From positions 60,012-124,011 of the forward strand of contig NDFF03000169.1 of assembly GCA_002150815.3 (NCBI GenBank): a stretch of DNA of 64,000 nt. Reading direction: 5' to 3'. Under the pieces are notes generated by a model. That model saw only the letters and a program-made list of their open reading frames with translations. It did no database searches and was not told where the DNA came from. The translations under genes and the position numbers were made by a program. Of this stretch, positions 46,847 through 59,660 are shown piece after piece. The stretch's first letter is position 1. Every line of letters begins with the position of its first letter. Origin of the DNA: Grammothele lineata. Its lineage: Eukaryota > Basidiomycota > Agaricomycetes > Polyporales > Polyporaceae.

Positions 46847-49800
46847 CTACGACTTCTTCTGCGCATTCGCGAGCACCGTTCGCGCGAGCTGCACGTACTC
46901 GGTCGCGACCCCAGGGTCTCCGCCCTCGGCCTCGGTCATCTTCTCCCAGTGCGTGAGGTCGCTCTCGATGAGCGACCACGCCTCGTCCTCGGAGTGCTCC
47001 TCGACCCAGCGCACGTACTCGGCCTCGGCCCACCCGTGCAGCGCGTGTGGGAGCGTGATTGGGGAACGCACGAGGATGTGGTGAAGTACGATGAGCGGGG
47101 GTAGCCCCGTGGTGTGCTTGGGCGATGCGAGCTCGGCGTTGTCGAGGAAGAGTAGTTGTCTGATGCTGATTGTCAGCCAAACACCCTACCTAGCGATGGC
47201 TTAAAGGGGAGGGACTCGCCTCATCGCACGCAGCGCCCTGTAGTCGTCGCCCACACTCTCCCAGTCCGCACCACGCCTCCCTCCACCAGTGACTGGCGCG
47301 CCCTTAGCTCCATCCGCCCCTCCAAGGAACGCACTAAGCGCAAACTCGAGCTCGGTCATGTCCGTCGTGAGCTGGAGCTTCCCGCGCTCCCCGAGGGGTT
47401 TCGCGATGCTCGCATGCAGAACAAACGTCTGGATCGTGAACCGCGCGATCGCGAGCGTCCACTCGCGCGCGGGCGCGGGCACCGCGAAGAGCGCGAGGAC
47501 CTCGCCCTTGACGAACGCAAGCTTGTCGACGAGGTCTTTCATGTACGGGCTCGCGCCCGCCCCGCCCGCGCCCATACCCATGCCCATGCCCATGCTCAGG
47601 GGGTCCGCGCCGGGGCCCCCGACGGGCGCGGAGAAGTCCATGCGGTGCAGCTTGGCGGTCACCGCGGCGAGCTCGCGCCGGATCGCGGCGAGGACGGGGT
47701 CGACGATCTTGTCGAACGTCGCGCGGAGTTTCTGCGCGCGGTGGCGGGGGCGTCAGTCGGGTCACGGGAGGGTCGGTGGCGTGGAGGCAATAAATGAATA
47801 ACACGCACGGAGATTGAGGGCTGGAGGATCGCCACGACCTTGTCTGGGTACTCCTCCCGAAGCTTGTCGAGCCGCGCCCAGCAGTGGTAGGCGCACGTCG
47901 CGAGTTGTGCGTTCAGGACTTGCTGTGAGGTGGCGACAGGCCCGACTAGGCTTGTTGCTGCTCGTTCCCTTGCGATCTGAGGCGGTCGGTGAACTTCCGT
48001 ATCAAGGTAACATCGGCCGTACTCACCAATCCGTCGAGCCTTGTAAGCATCAAATCCAAGCTTGCAACGGCATACCGAGCAACAGACTGGACTAGCAGCG
48101 GGTCGAACTTGGCCGAATCGAGCTCGTTGGCGATCGCACGCGCGATGTTGACGCCTTCCGGCATGCCTGGAGGTGCGCGCGATCCGCCAGAGAACGCTTG
48201 GCCAACAGCCTCGTTCAACCTGTTAGACGACCGCGAGAGATACAGGGACTCGAAGTTTGACAAAGCGCGGAGCACGAGGACGGTTTCCGTACTGCAAGAG
48301 AAAGTAAGTCAATACTAGATAGGCTCGCTCACGACGTCTTTGGCCCACCTCTGCTGTGTCTGCGAGTAAACAGTATCCGTATGCACCGCAATCTTCGTGA
48401 AAAACGAGTGGAACAGGCGTAAGAGCCGGGGATAGCTCGTGCTCAGCGTCTGTTGTAAGAAGGCTGACCCTATGATAGGAGCTAAGTCGAATATCAGGAT
48501 AGACACAAATGTCAGCGCGTACCCTTAGCGGTGTCTTTGGCGTTCTTTTCCAGAGACCGTCCGAGAGAGGCCCAGAATGTTGTACTAGGTTTGCTTTCGA
48601 GGACCTAGGCGTATCGTGAGCTTTACACTGCCGGGGAACGACAGATATTGTACTCGACCTTCATAGCCTCGTCCAGGAAGACAACGTCGGTCACTGGATC
48701 GCGCTTCAGACGGAGGACCTTCTCGAGGGTATACACCTTGATGCAACAGTCTGCCATTTCTTCGATGAGGCTCTCCAGGCTTCCCCAGAGCGCAGCGGTC
48801 CACTGTGGGGCAGTGACGTTGGTCGGCTCAGTCCGAACCCTCGACTTGTACAGGAGACCTTGCCCTATCGATGTTGACTCTGCGAATGATTCACTAGGAT
48901 ATGAAGGGAAAGTCCGGACTCAAAGGCAGGCGGACGGACCTTTGGCCATGATATCTTTTGATATACGCGACAGATCGAAGGCGGATCGTATGCGCCCTTC
49001 GACAGCCTCCGACAGATCGCTCACCAGGTTTTGCACGAGGTCGGGCAGAACCCGCAAGTTGTGCGCGGTCTGCAATGAGCTCGCGAGCATCGATTGGTTC
49101 TACCACTCGGACGTCAGCTCGAACGCCATTTCCGTGGTGAGAGGCGTACCAGAGTAGCGAGCCCGGTGAACACCATGGCCTCCATGTCTGTAGTGACCCG
49201 TGCGCGGGCGGCATCCACAAATGAAAGGTGTACCGCGACGGCTTTGATCGAGCTCAACGGTATGTGGTCTCCGTTGTTCTGCTCTGAGCCCTCTGCACCA
49301 TCTATCGAGTCGCCCTGGGCATCGAGTAGTGTAGCTACGTGCGGGACCTGTCAGTGTACAAACGACAAGGCCAGGCGAACTGCTAGAACACTAACTCAAC
49401 TCGGCGATGGTGAGCGCCGCCTTAGCAATCGCCCGTTGACCGTCGTCCTCATGATCGAGCGGGGTATCCGCGCGCGTCACGCTCGTCGGGGTCCCGGCCG
49501 GCGGCTGCTGCTGCTGCTGCGTCTTCGTCTTCGCGCCGTCCGCACCCGAGTCCGCCGCGTCGGCCTTGGTCATCTCGGCGAGCTGGAGCTCGAGTCGCCG
49601 GGCGAGGATGACGAAGCGCGCGGTGCGCCGGAGGATGTCCGAGGCTTGCTGTATGCGCTCGAGTTTCGAGACGTGCTTCTGGAGGGATTGGTAGGGCACG
49701 CGAATCTTGAGACGGAGTCTGTCGGGGAGCGGGGGAAGGGAATGTCAGTGCTGTGCTACCATGGTGGGATGTTCACAATTCTACTACGGCCCTCGAATAA

Positions 49801-50850
49801 AGGACCCTCGCAGCCGTTCTGGGCTGTGACAGAAGGCATTCCATGCATGTGAATGAACGCATGAATGGCAGAAAGAAGTAGCTCTTAGAAGTCCGGAGAG
49901 ACGTCGGGCTTGTGCCCTCACTTCATCACATGGTTAGTTCTCTAGAACCTTGCCCCACCCACTGGCTCAGGGTTACGGAGCAGGGGAATACAGACGAAAA
50001 TAACACTCTTTCCCCAAGGCAATTGCGTAACTGGAAGCAGGACGATCCGGCAGGCAGCGTGTAGAAAGGGGCACGTTCTATGCAACAGGAAATTGTACTC
50101 ACTTTTCAAGCGACGAGTCCAGCTCATTAAGCCCCGTACGAACTGACCCCAAAGACCCCTCAAGGTCCGACACACCGGCCGCTTGCACTAGCAGATCTTC
50201 GTGGTGGGTGGTGACCTGCGCAGACGCGGGATATGGTCAGTATAGCGGCTTCAGCAGCTGAGTACAATGAAAGTCGCAAGGCATGAACTCATCATGGTAT
50301 GTCAAGATGTGTAGGGGAACCGTGTTCGAAACATCACATGTAAAGGGGTAACAAGAGCTGAGTGCAGGCAAAATGATATGGGGCTGAGACTAGGACAAAA
50401 CCATATGGCTCTACAGCACTCATTCCGCCACCCACCACCCAAGCAACAACCAGCTTCCTAGCCCTTCAATTTCAATATTACCCATATCATATGCAGTACG
50501 CCAAGCCCCACGGGCAAATCGCCTGCAGCCGTACAAGCAGGACCCGACGCGAGACGCGAATGGAAGACCACTACTCACCACGCTCTTCAACTGCTTCTCC
50601 ACATCGTCCAGATTAAACGTGAGCTTTGATATAGCTACGGATACATCTTCCGTTGCGGGTGCGAGGCCTGTTGCCTTCGCGGGTTTGCTCTTGGTAGTTT
50701 GTGAAGGGTAGGGTTCGCCGGCTAGGACGGCGTTGGCGTAGTCGTTGGGGTCAAAATCAGGGAGTGCGAATACAGCATAGTCTGGAAACGCGTAAGAGGG
50801 AGACCGCGACAGAGTACGTCAGAGACAGACCAGACATTAGAGCGATTCAT
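46847..50850 (-). CDS. COG5: Conserved oligomeric Golgi complex subunit 5 (COG5)
   Basis: A lobe B subunit of the COG tether that directs retrograde vesicles within the Golgi and keeps glycosyltransferases in place. The N-terminal FDPNDYANAVL and the helical segments LKIRVPYQSLQKHVSKLERI, NQSMLASSLQTAHNLRVLP and SALWGSL-like helices are typical of Cog5. A Gln5 run and a Thr/Ser loop interrupt the first coiled coil. The C-terminal part contains MDFSAPV, a Gly/Met repeat (SMGMGMGMGAGG), and ends in a helix with WVEEHSEDEAW. About 13 exons can be followed from 50790 to 46847, including 50215-50103 and one starting at 49718; the intron between these two is about 384 nt. The first exon is uncertain: the ATG at 50850 is the best candidate, but its donor does not give the right phase cleanly. 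Confidence 0.88.
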
Positions 50851-51487
50851 GGATAACACCGTGCAAGAGAAAGCAGTCGGCGCGACTGCCACAGTTGCGG
50901 TCGTTGATGCGCGCGCAGTGAGTGCGGCCATGGATCTCGATCGAATCTAATCTCTGGGAGAAAGGCCCTTGTCGAGCGATCGTCTCCCCAACGTCTCCGC
51001 GACCGGGCCTCTTCCGCCTCCAGCCCGCCCTTTCCACGCACTCAGGACATCCCGCTGCCTCGTGGCCGCACACGGCCTTCCATCTTTCACGCCTGGACCG
51101 CACCGTCGCACTGGTCGTGTTCTCTTTGTCGCCGGTGTCCTAGGTTTCCCTTCATCCAGATTTCCGCCTCGCGATCTTCTGCCTACCATTATAGCCTTGC
51201 CACAGCGAAGTCGCCTCGCAGCAGCATGCCCCGAGGCCACCACGCTTCTTCACGTTCGTGGCCCGCGCAGATCAGCCCTCGGGAACAAACCAACGGCCAG
51301 ATCTCGTGACGTCACGTCCTGCTACATATAAGATGGGCTTACTGAAGCAGATGACTGCTGCGCTAGAACCCTTCTGGTGCGCCACCAACCGCAACCTTCC
51401 CACCACCAAAACTCGCGGCCATCCTACCAACCCTCCTGCCATCGCTTCCTTCCTCCTACGACTCTTGACCTCCATCCACCTTCGCGC
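50851..51487. promoter_or_regulatory. Divergent promoter region, COG5 and CipC-like gene
   Basis: 637 bp separate the two start codons. The right side carries a TGACGTCA palindrome and a TATA-like TATAAG (51327-51332), both placed to serve the plus-strand gene. Between 51340 and 51485 the plus strand is C-rich and purine-poor, like a 5' UTR. Confidence 0.5.
51307..51314. promoter_or_regulatory. CRE/ATF-type palindrome TGACGTCA
   Basis: A perfect 8-bp bZIP (ATF/CREB) site 174 bp before the CipC-like ATG and about 13 bp before a TATA-like sequence. Fungal ATF factors drive stress genes through this element. Confidence 0.5.
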
Positions 51488-53420
51488 ATGGCCTACAACT
51501 ACTACCAAACTCAGTATCCGGGGTGGGGCACATCGGCTGTACGCTCATTCTCTACTTCGCTAATCTCGCTTGCGTGCTCACGACGAGAGTTTCACCAGTT
51601 CCAATTCGGGGCGCCGCCCGTACCTGCTTTTCATCCTCAACCTTCCTGTAAGTCGCTCGCTCGATCCGGCTTATGTCTCAGAACCATGACACGCGTCTTT
51701 CAGGGAAAGGCTACGACTTCTACAATGCTCATGCCGTGAACCCGGATCCGTAAGTAGAAAACTCGATCCGTACCTTCCGATCACTGATCGCCTCCTCCAC
51801 CTTCCATGCGACAGTGGTCTGTTCGACTCCGTCATGGGCCGCTTTCGCGATTTCTTTGGATCGTCCGCGCCCTCTCACCAAGATGCCCGACACTGGCACA
51901 AGAAGATTTACAGTGGCATGGTGAGCTCTTTCTCCGTATCACAATGTCTACCCGACCGCAGCCCCGTCGCGACCCTGCGTTCACAACCAACGTTGGATAC
52001 GTTGCTCTACATTGGGTGGCTTTGGTCCGCGCGCCGTATTTCGTCGGCATGTCGTCGTATGTGGCCCCCCGTCTTTGCGTGGAGTTCAGCGTCAGCTGGA
52101 CTCATTGTCGAGACGAGGACGCTCGCCGCGGAGCCGGATGTAGATGTTCGAGGCGATCGGACAGAATTAAGCTCACACTGACGCCCTTTGTACTAGACGC
52201 CGCTCACGACCCTCCTTCCCGCCGACGTCGGCGCCGCGGCGGCATACGAAGCGTATAGGACCTGGAAGCACAACTCCTTCCTCTACGAGCCTCTCAGCGC
52301 TGACCGAGAGAGACAACGCGAAGGCCTGGTTGGCATGGCTGTTGCTGAAAGTAAGCCATTTCCCTGATGTTATGTGATGGATTCGCGACTTACGTGTTGG
52401 GATGCTTCTCCAGCGCAGCGCCTATGGCAATACTCAGGGCGCACGATGGACGCCTATGGGCTTAAAGCGGCCTGCGAAGCAGCTGCTGCAACTGGCTCCG
52501 TGCTCGCGGATCGTGTACGTACGCGTGCTCCACCCGTCGTCTCCTCGAGGCTAACCTGTTCGTCCCCCTCTTCGTTTCGATAGCTATTCAGCTACTCAAG
52601 GCAGTCCCTTGGCCGCACCTCCTCGTACGGTTCAATGAACGACGCTTACGCCTACGACGACCCCTACCGCCGCTCCAGCCGCAGCCGTCACAACTCCTTC
52701 AGCTCTCCCTCCGTTGTCCGCGTCGGAGGGTCTCCCCTCATGAGCCCCTCCCCCATGCCTTACGGCGCGGCAAGCTCCGTCCCGATGCCCATCCCCGGCG
52801 CCGCCATGAGCGCCAGCGCTGGCTACGGCGCAGGCATGCCCGGTTCCTACGGCTCCTACGGCGCCACCCAGCCAGGCATGCCCGGCTCGTACACCTACGG
52901 CGCCTCCCCTCTCGACGGGCGCGTCTCGCCCGGGCCCTTCGGCGGCGTCGCCCCCTCCGCGCCCGCCTCGGGCTACACCTTCAACGGCGTGCCCGTCGGT
53001 GGGTACGCGGGCTCCGCGGCCGGGGGCACCCCGTACGGCGCCGCGGGCTCCGCGTACACGCTCCCGAACGGGCAGCCCGTCCCGCCGGGGTCGACGGTGA
53101 TCATCACGCAGCAGCAGCCGCACCGCTCGCGGCGGCACTCGACCTCGAGCGGGCGGCACCACTCGCACCACCACTCGTCGTCGTCCTCGGCGTACCGGCA
53201 CCGCGAGGACGAGGACGAGCGCGAGCGGGAGAGGGAGCGCGAGCGGGAGCTCGCGCAGCGCGATTGGGAGCGCGCGGACAGGGAGAGGCACGAGCGCGAC
53301 AGGCGCCGGTGGGAGAAGGAGGAGCGGGAGAGGTACGGGATGAACGAGTATGGGCAGTACGGGCGGATGGGCACCCTCGGGAGCTCGCCGTCGGGGTACG
53401 GGTATGGCGATCGCTACTGA
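51488..53420 (+). CDS. CipC/DUF3759-like protein with low-complexity C-terminal extension
   Basis: The N-terminal 170 residues resemble the fungal DUF3759 (CipC, antibiotic- or stress-induced) fold: GLFDSVMGRFRDFF, then AAAAYEAYRTWKHN, followed by two Ala-rich helices with GLVGMAVAE and QRLWQYSGRTMDAYG. CipC proteins are usually only about 110-150 residues. Here a further 280 residues follow: a Ser/Arg segment, a Gly/Tyr/Pro/Met-rich region, a His/Ser tract, and a charged coiled coil of alternating Arg and Glu (RERERERERE) ending in Tyr/Gly repeats (GYGYGDRY). Seven exons: 51488-51538, 51599-51647, 51704-51749, 51815-51920, 52197-52350, 52414-52514 and 52584-53420, in phase, giving 447 residues. 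Intron 4 is 276 nt. Molecular function of the family is unknown; the assignment rests on pattern, not on a profile search. Confidence 0.75.
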
Positions 53421-56400
53421 GCGCGGCGTCCGTGCCTATCGGCGGCTGGTGGATACGATGCCTGGTGCGTGGATCTGAACGTTGGGATGATTTTTATCGC
53501 TTTCTCGCTTGGCGGCACCTTCTCTCCTTTTGAATCCTTCGTCTCGTTTCCTCGCTGGAAGTCTCGAAGCCCCTCTCATCTCATGCTTTACCCTTCTCTG
53601 TCGATTATCTATTGCTCTCCACATGCGTTTGTTCGATTATGATTGAATGTCGCTGCGCTACTGTTTTTGTATTTGTACGTTCGCTGTACGCTGCACGTCG
53701 TCCACATGTTGAGCTGTAGTCTAGCAAGTGTCCGCTAATGAAGTCATGATTTGCAGTAGGCATGCGTAGTATGCAGGTTTTTTCAGGCATACGAATTCCT
53801 TTATGTCAGTAAGGTTCCCGCCAAGTCCTTGCCCCAACCGTATCCGACAGGATGTTAAACCCGTCCTTCCGACAAATGAGCGCTTCCGTGGTTTGAATAC
53901 CTCCACTATGATTAGATCTCCAGCTGTCAGTTGACCGAAAGTCGACCGAGGTCGGTAGTTTCAGTACTCGCTTGCCAAGAACCTATAGCGTGTGCAAATT
54001 ATATTGGGATGTCCGGCGGCGTTCCCGAAAGACGCACTCACCTTCCTATGAATATCCCGGAAATTGACCAGTTGGTCCCGGAGGCTGGTGAATCGAAAAG
54101 TGATAGACCGATGATTGTGATACGTGCAGAGAGCAGCTGGTCTGTGCGGTACCGTTGCTGCGGGCTGGACAATGTATAGATCATCACCCACGGCGCGATG
54201 GCGTGGCCAGGGTTCTTCGGTATTTCAGATCGACCGCCGTCTGGCCTTCGGGTGCGCTCGTGGAGAATTTGCCATTAACTTGAGCTTGCAAAGGGCGCTC
54301 CGACCTCGGAGATTGGAATTTGAACGTTTTGAAAGGCCGTGCCTACGCGCGTCGACGATCGGCGTGAGCGGGGGGAGGGTGGGGGAAGGCTGTTGAATGT
54401 GATGTCACCAACGCCAGCACCTGAGGCCTGAGCGCTGAGCGTCGGGCGCATTTGATGATGTTCGAGGATGAACAGTATCGAGACAGCGCGGGGTTAGCAC
54501 ATCAGCGTGCGCACAACGGTAGCGTGCGTCGCATCAGAGGTGTTGTTCTGTATATGGCCATGATCAGGAGTTGCGGTACTGCGGCTGCGGCAACACACTG
54601 CATAGATGTCGCGTGGCAACAACGTGGGATGCGTGTATACAAGGGACGAAAGGGTCAGGCCGTGATAGACTGCCGATGTTGTGGCTATCCAAATCGTGGC
54701 GAACCACGAAGATCATGACCTGTACCAGCCGCCCTGTACACGGCGCGATAAATATGCTAAGCATTGAAGCGTCAATAAGCATCACCGTAAAGAGGCCGCG
54801 TAGACTCACATGCCTTCGAATTTGCAACTTTGGTATACGTCTTGGGCCGCTCACCGATGTCCACGGACCCGTAATACTTCGTCGCGGTGTAGCGTAAAGT
54901 GATGATCAAATTGTCAGCTTGCCATGCCGTCGGGCGCCACTGAAAGATATGCCCCACGTGGGTTCCACGAGACAGGTAAGCGCCTATGTACGTCAGCCGC
55001 CTTCGCTGGCACCGTCACGCCTTCAATACTCCGAATACTACTCTTGAATCTTATTTGTAAGGTGAAAGTGTCGAAAAACTGGTACTGAATAAGCTTTCCA
55101 ATGACAGGCAGCTAGCGGACACCATCGCGAATAGTTACCGACCTCACTGTGCTCCTTCTACGTCATGGCTGAGCGCTGAGCAATGCGATATTACAAGAAC
55201 GATGCTCAGTAATCTCAGCAGCGCTTACAGAGACCGAGGCCAATCCCGCCTGAGGCGGCTGAGTACTAGAGTTGGTCAGCCTCCGATGTGAGTAGACAGT
55301 GACCCAGCCTCTCCGAGCTGCTACTAACAGAATTCTGATTATGTGACACCCTCAAGGGATGCTTAGCACAACTTTTCGAGAAGTTCCGAATACAGTTACG
55401 ATTACATCCTTGCAGACCAACATTGGCTGCAACAGCATGACGGGCCTTTCATGGGAATGACTTGAGCGCAGATTCTGTCAGCTGGAAAACCAACGGCCGT
55501 CGTTTAGTATGTGCAGTTTCAACGCTGAAATGTGTTGAAGAAAATTTCGTTGACTGGTCATTTTGCGCAAGGGAATCATCATGGTGATGACTTTGGATGA
55601 TCTTGGTTGACTCCCTAGTCAAGTCACAGTGCGTCTCTATCCACCTGTTATGAACAATTGACTACACCCCTATGTTCAATTTGAGGCTCCCGTTGCATCT
55701 CACGGTTGCCGTATGCCTCCGGTGATTGCCCAGCAAAGGCGAGCGGTTGTACAGGCCACTGTGCTCCGCGAGCTGGAAGAGGACAATCAATATCGCCACT
55801 AGTACCGGCTGGAAGTCAAATTTGCTCCAGATTCGTCAATGCTGGGAAATTATGTCTTTCACCGGTACGAGCCCTGCCTCCCATTGCGTCACGCTACCAT
55901 ATAAAGTAAAATTTCGGGAGACTGCGCAGTGTGCGTCAACTTTACCCTCGCTCGTAACTAACGCCCAGGCGGTCACGTATTGCTGTCGATGATTCGAGGC
56001 CTCCAAGTGCACTTCAAGTATCACGTACCAAGTTACGTTTTCTCCGCAGGGCCTAATCAACAAACCGTAGGGGCATTGGGCTACGCTTATGTCGACAAAC
56101 CACCCTACGCATATTGACAACGCATGTGCACGTATACCGTCCGATGGCCGGACGGTGGGTCCCAGTGTCAGCCGCAGCATCGACAAGCCACATAGCGTGC
56201 CACACACGCGGCCTCGAGGAGGGCGACGATAATCAATATCATCAAGTTGCGCGTATCATATCAGAACGAAAATCGTGAGAGGCCTGTGCCTAAAGGACAG
56301 AATCTAGGATCGTGACGAGTGAGTGAAGTGCAGGAAGAGGTCCTAGCGACGGGCGTGTATGAGATGTTACGTATAAAATCACACTTGATCCCCGTCCCGC

Positions 56401-57151
56401 GAGTGCGATAGGTGTACATGTCCACTCGGACTCCAAAGATAAGACCACAGACGTTGTGCTCTTAGTACCGCTGACGGCTTTTCGCCGCGGTCGTGACAAG
56501 ATTTACCGAAGGCTCTCTCCATGCCGATTCGACGTCCTACGATGACATGATGTGTAGATGAGAAATACGTGAGCAGCCATACTCTAAGGGTCGTGTGAAG
56601 TCTACTATGATACAGAGTTTAGGTTAAAGAGACATCCAGGCGTATGGACAACAGGGGTATCAAAGACAGCAGAAGAGAACGAGCTACAGATAAGTAAGTG
56701 TGTAATTGAGTACTGTCCGTCCGGGCAAGATCCGGCCGCCGCCGAAACCTTCCGAAGTAGCATCACCCCTCCATGTCGCACTTCGCGAGAAGCCCGCGAC
56801 CAGAGAGCCTCGCCGCCAGCGCAAATTCGGAGTCGGCCATCCTCCGCGAGATCGGACGCTGGTGAAGCCGGGAATCACCGTTTCTCGTGTATCTCGGGCA
56901 CCGCATGCGGAACGAGCCAATACGAGCCCTGAAACAGCTGCTAGTGTACTGAATGCAGCCGCATACGCTTGATATCGGACTGCGGGAGGTTGGAACGGGA
57001 CGTAGAGAGGGAGGTGCGGCAGAGCGAGCGAACACATGAGGACCTCGCACGGACACGATCGTTACGACATGCCGCCCGTCCGCTAGGTGATGGGGGCACG
57101 CGGGCGGGTTCTGAGAGCGTCTGTGAGAGCTATTCTTGAGCCTCAGACGTC
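53421..57151. other. Gene-poor region
   Basis: About 3.7 kb with only short frames. After the 3' UTR of the CipC-like gene (T-rich to about 53700) I see no exon chain, hydrophobic pattern or repeat structure worth naming. Minus-strand frames at 56684-57150 could hold a further C-terminal exon of the Zn2Cys6 factor but cannot be fixed. Confidence 0.45.
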
Positions 57152-58663
57152 TCACCAGAGAGAAGGAGACGTGTGATGGCCTGAGCTTGACGAGGAGTAT
57201 ATGTCCTGCGCCCCGCCGGAGAGCGCAACGAGCTCCGCGGCGAGAAGGGTACGTTCTAGGAGGTGAATTCCCTGCCAGGTGGCTTGGAGTATACGTCCCG
57301 TCTGAGGACTGGAAGAACGCAGGATCTGGGGAAGGGACTCCTCGGAAAGACCAAGCTCAGACGCTATTCGGGTGCAGGCCTACGACATCGCCAGATGCTA
57401 TGAGCGATCAAGGGGAATTAACGGTAGAGGATCCAATTCAACATACTCGGGCATAGGCGTTAAACATTGCGTGTCGATTCCGCTTGTACTCGACCCAGGC
57501 AAGGAGCATGAGTGCATGGAGAGTGTCGAGTGACGTGGGTGTCCCTTCTGAGGGCACAAGGCTCTAATAGATTTGCTAAGTGCTACGGCCTATGTCGATA
57601 TACCAGAGCAATGCGCACCTTGGCGATCTGGCAGTACACGTCGGCCGCATTGGCCGGCCCCACTTGTACGACCTCAGGCAGCGTAGAGAATCTAGGTTTG
57701 ATAGTGATGAGCGAAGTGCTCGCGGAACCACGCACAGTATGAAACGACATACCTTGCAGCTGAGGCGGCAATCGCATTCGCGAGAAGAGACGGCAGCCGT
57801 CGATGTAGAAACCGCTCGCAGATCACGTCTGAGGACAGGTAGGGGAATGATGATGCGAACCTATCGAAGAAGTCGTGGATGAAATGCATCATCAAACTCG
57901 GGTGGGGCTGAGTATTATCGCTCGAGTCAAAGAGACCGAGGAAGGGGTTTGAGTTGCTGGGAGGCACGGCCATTGGCATACTGTTGTGCATATTGAAATG
58001 GCTCGAGTGCACGTCAGGGCTCCGCCGGGGCAGAGTCCACGACATCGGGGGCATAGCCGCGTCCCTGCCATGCTCTTGAGCGATCCGGAATATATGAAGC
58101 ATACTGTGGAGACGTACCACGCAGGAAACCCGGAAGATGCATCAACCCTGTTCGAATACGGCTGGAACGAGCCTATGTCTACGGGTCCAGCCCCCATATA
58201 AGAGAAGTACGACGGCGAGTCGGAACGATCAGACGAAGTAGACGAGCGGCCGCTAGAGCTGCCGGCTTGCGGCGGGGTCGGCCCACGAGATGGTGTTGGG
58301 GTAGGGACGTTGATAGCGGAGAGTCGACCCTTGCTCGAAGCGCTTGAAGATGCGTCGCGGAGCGCGGAGCCTGCACCGGAGAGCATCCGGGTGCGTTCTG
58401 CGAAGTACTGCTCCCGATCGCGATATAGACAGGGGAGGTTGGCTGTCAGGCATGCCTCGCACTTGCCGGAGGCAGGCTGTTGTACGCATTTGATTTTCTT
58501 GACACGACTGAACAACGGAGTTAGCACTCATACACTGCAATCTCCGAGCAGATGAAAGGGGTAAGGTAGCTCACCAGTGGTCGCAGGAAGTGACAAGACG
58601 AGGACGCTTCTTGTTCGTGCGGGTGACTTGGGGGGCTTCCATGACAAACTCGATATCGGCCAT
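57152..58663 (-). CDS. Zn2Cys6 fungal transcription factor
   Basis: A nuclear DNA-binding regulator with a binuclear zinc cluster at the N terminus: Cys27, 30, 37, 46, 49 and 56 (CX2CX6CX8CX2CX6C), preceded by basic NKKRPRLVTS. The first intron splits the codon of Cys30. The next conserved block starts at NPFLGLFDS and includes LMMHFIHDFFDRFASSFPYL and LLANAIAASAARF, then LDTLHALMLLAWVEYKRNR and RIASELGLSEE, matching the middle homology region of Agaricomycete Zn-cluster factors. Six exons: 58663-58575, 58507-58118, 58064-57753, 57691-57619, 57563-57447 and 57379-57152, in phase, giving 402 residues. That is short for the family. A GT donor overlaps the last codons, so another 3' exon may exist. 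Target genes are unknown. Confidence 0.85.
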
Positions 58664-59660
58664 GATGGGGAAGACGGGGGTTGCGGGATAGGCGTTCTAT
58701 GTAGGAGGTGACGCTGAAGGGCGTTCGAAGATGCCATGGGGCTTTATACAAACCGTCGGTGGATTCGCGTCCTCAGCGCCAATTCGGCAGAGTGTGGTAA
58801 TCGAAATCATTTGAACTTGAGCGCCGTAGAGAAGATGGACCCTTGCTCCCGTCGCGGTTGTGAAACCCGGGACGGCGGGGCCTGGAATACAAGCGGGCCG
58901 CGACGGACAATCAGCGCTCGACGAGGGTGCAGTGTCAGGTCGCCCGATCGCATTGGGCAACCGTTGGCGGCAGTGCCACGGGAGGACTGCCAGTTTAGAG
59001 AGCGCCCTCTAGGCATCAGGCGTCTCAATTCTCCTCAGTCTTGACCCGCTCCGCCCGACGCCGAAAGGGCAAATCAGAACGAAACGTCCTGGTACGCCCT
59101 GGACACCTTGACTGCGCCCGGCGTCGAACGCTATTATGAGCGGCAAAACGTGCCCAAGACCCTTCATGGTCCGGATCTCCTGCCGAGACCACGATTCAAA
59201 CATCGGTCCATCGTCCGGCGTTTTCAGCGCAGCCGTCGACTAGGCCAGCTTCCGGGTGCTTGCGTGAGCATAGGGGGAGTCTGGAGGGAATTTGAAGGCA
59301 TTAGATGAGGTGAGCAATCCAGAGATGTTGGCAGAGCTCTGCAAGCATGCGTCAGACGCAAGTCAGTAACGTACCTTACGTTACAAATCAGCTCGGTGTA
59401 CGAATTTCTGCAGGTATTTGCACGAATTTGAAAAGGCACGAGGCGATGGCGGAGGCTGGCGCTGAACACGGGCGGTGGCGGTAGCAGTTGTCGATACGAG
59501 CGAAGCCGCGGGCGCCAAGTGCCCTGCGAACGTTGCACCCTTATTTGGCACCTGGCGTAAGCACACCAGATCGGATCGAGATGCGCTGGCGGTCGGGCGA
59601 GAGCGTGACTTGGCGGTGTTACTTGCTCACACACCTCGTCCATGTGTCCGAGAACTCCCA
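58664..59660. promoter_or_regulatory. Divergent promoter region, Zn2Cys6 factor and SLC35C2-type gene
   Basis: About 1 kb between divergent starts. Open frames here are short. No TATA box or repeated site stands out. Confidence 0.4.

Noticed and set aside
46815..47804. Plus-strand and alternative minus frames over the COG5 3' exons
   Set aside because: The COG5 reading gives continuous family-like helices and a terminal stop at 46847; the others are shadows.
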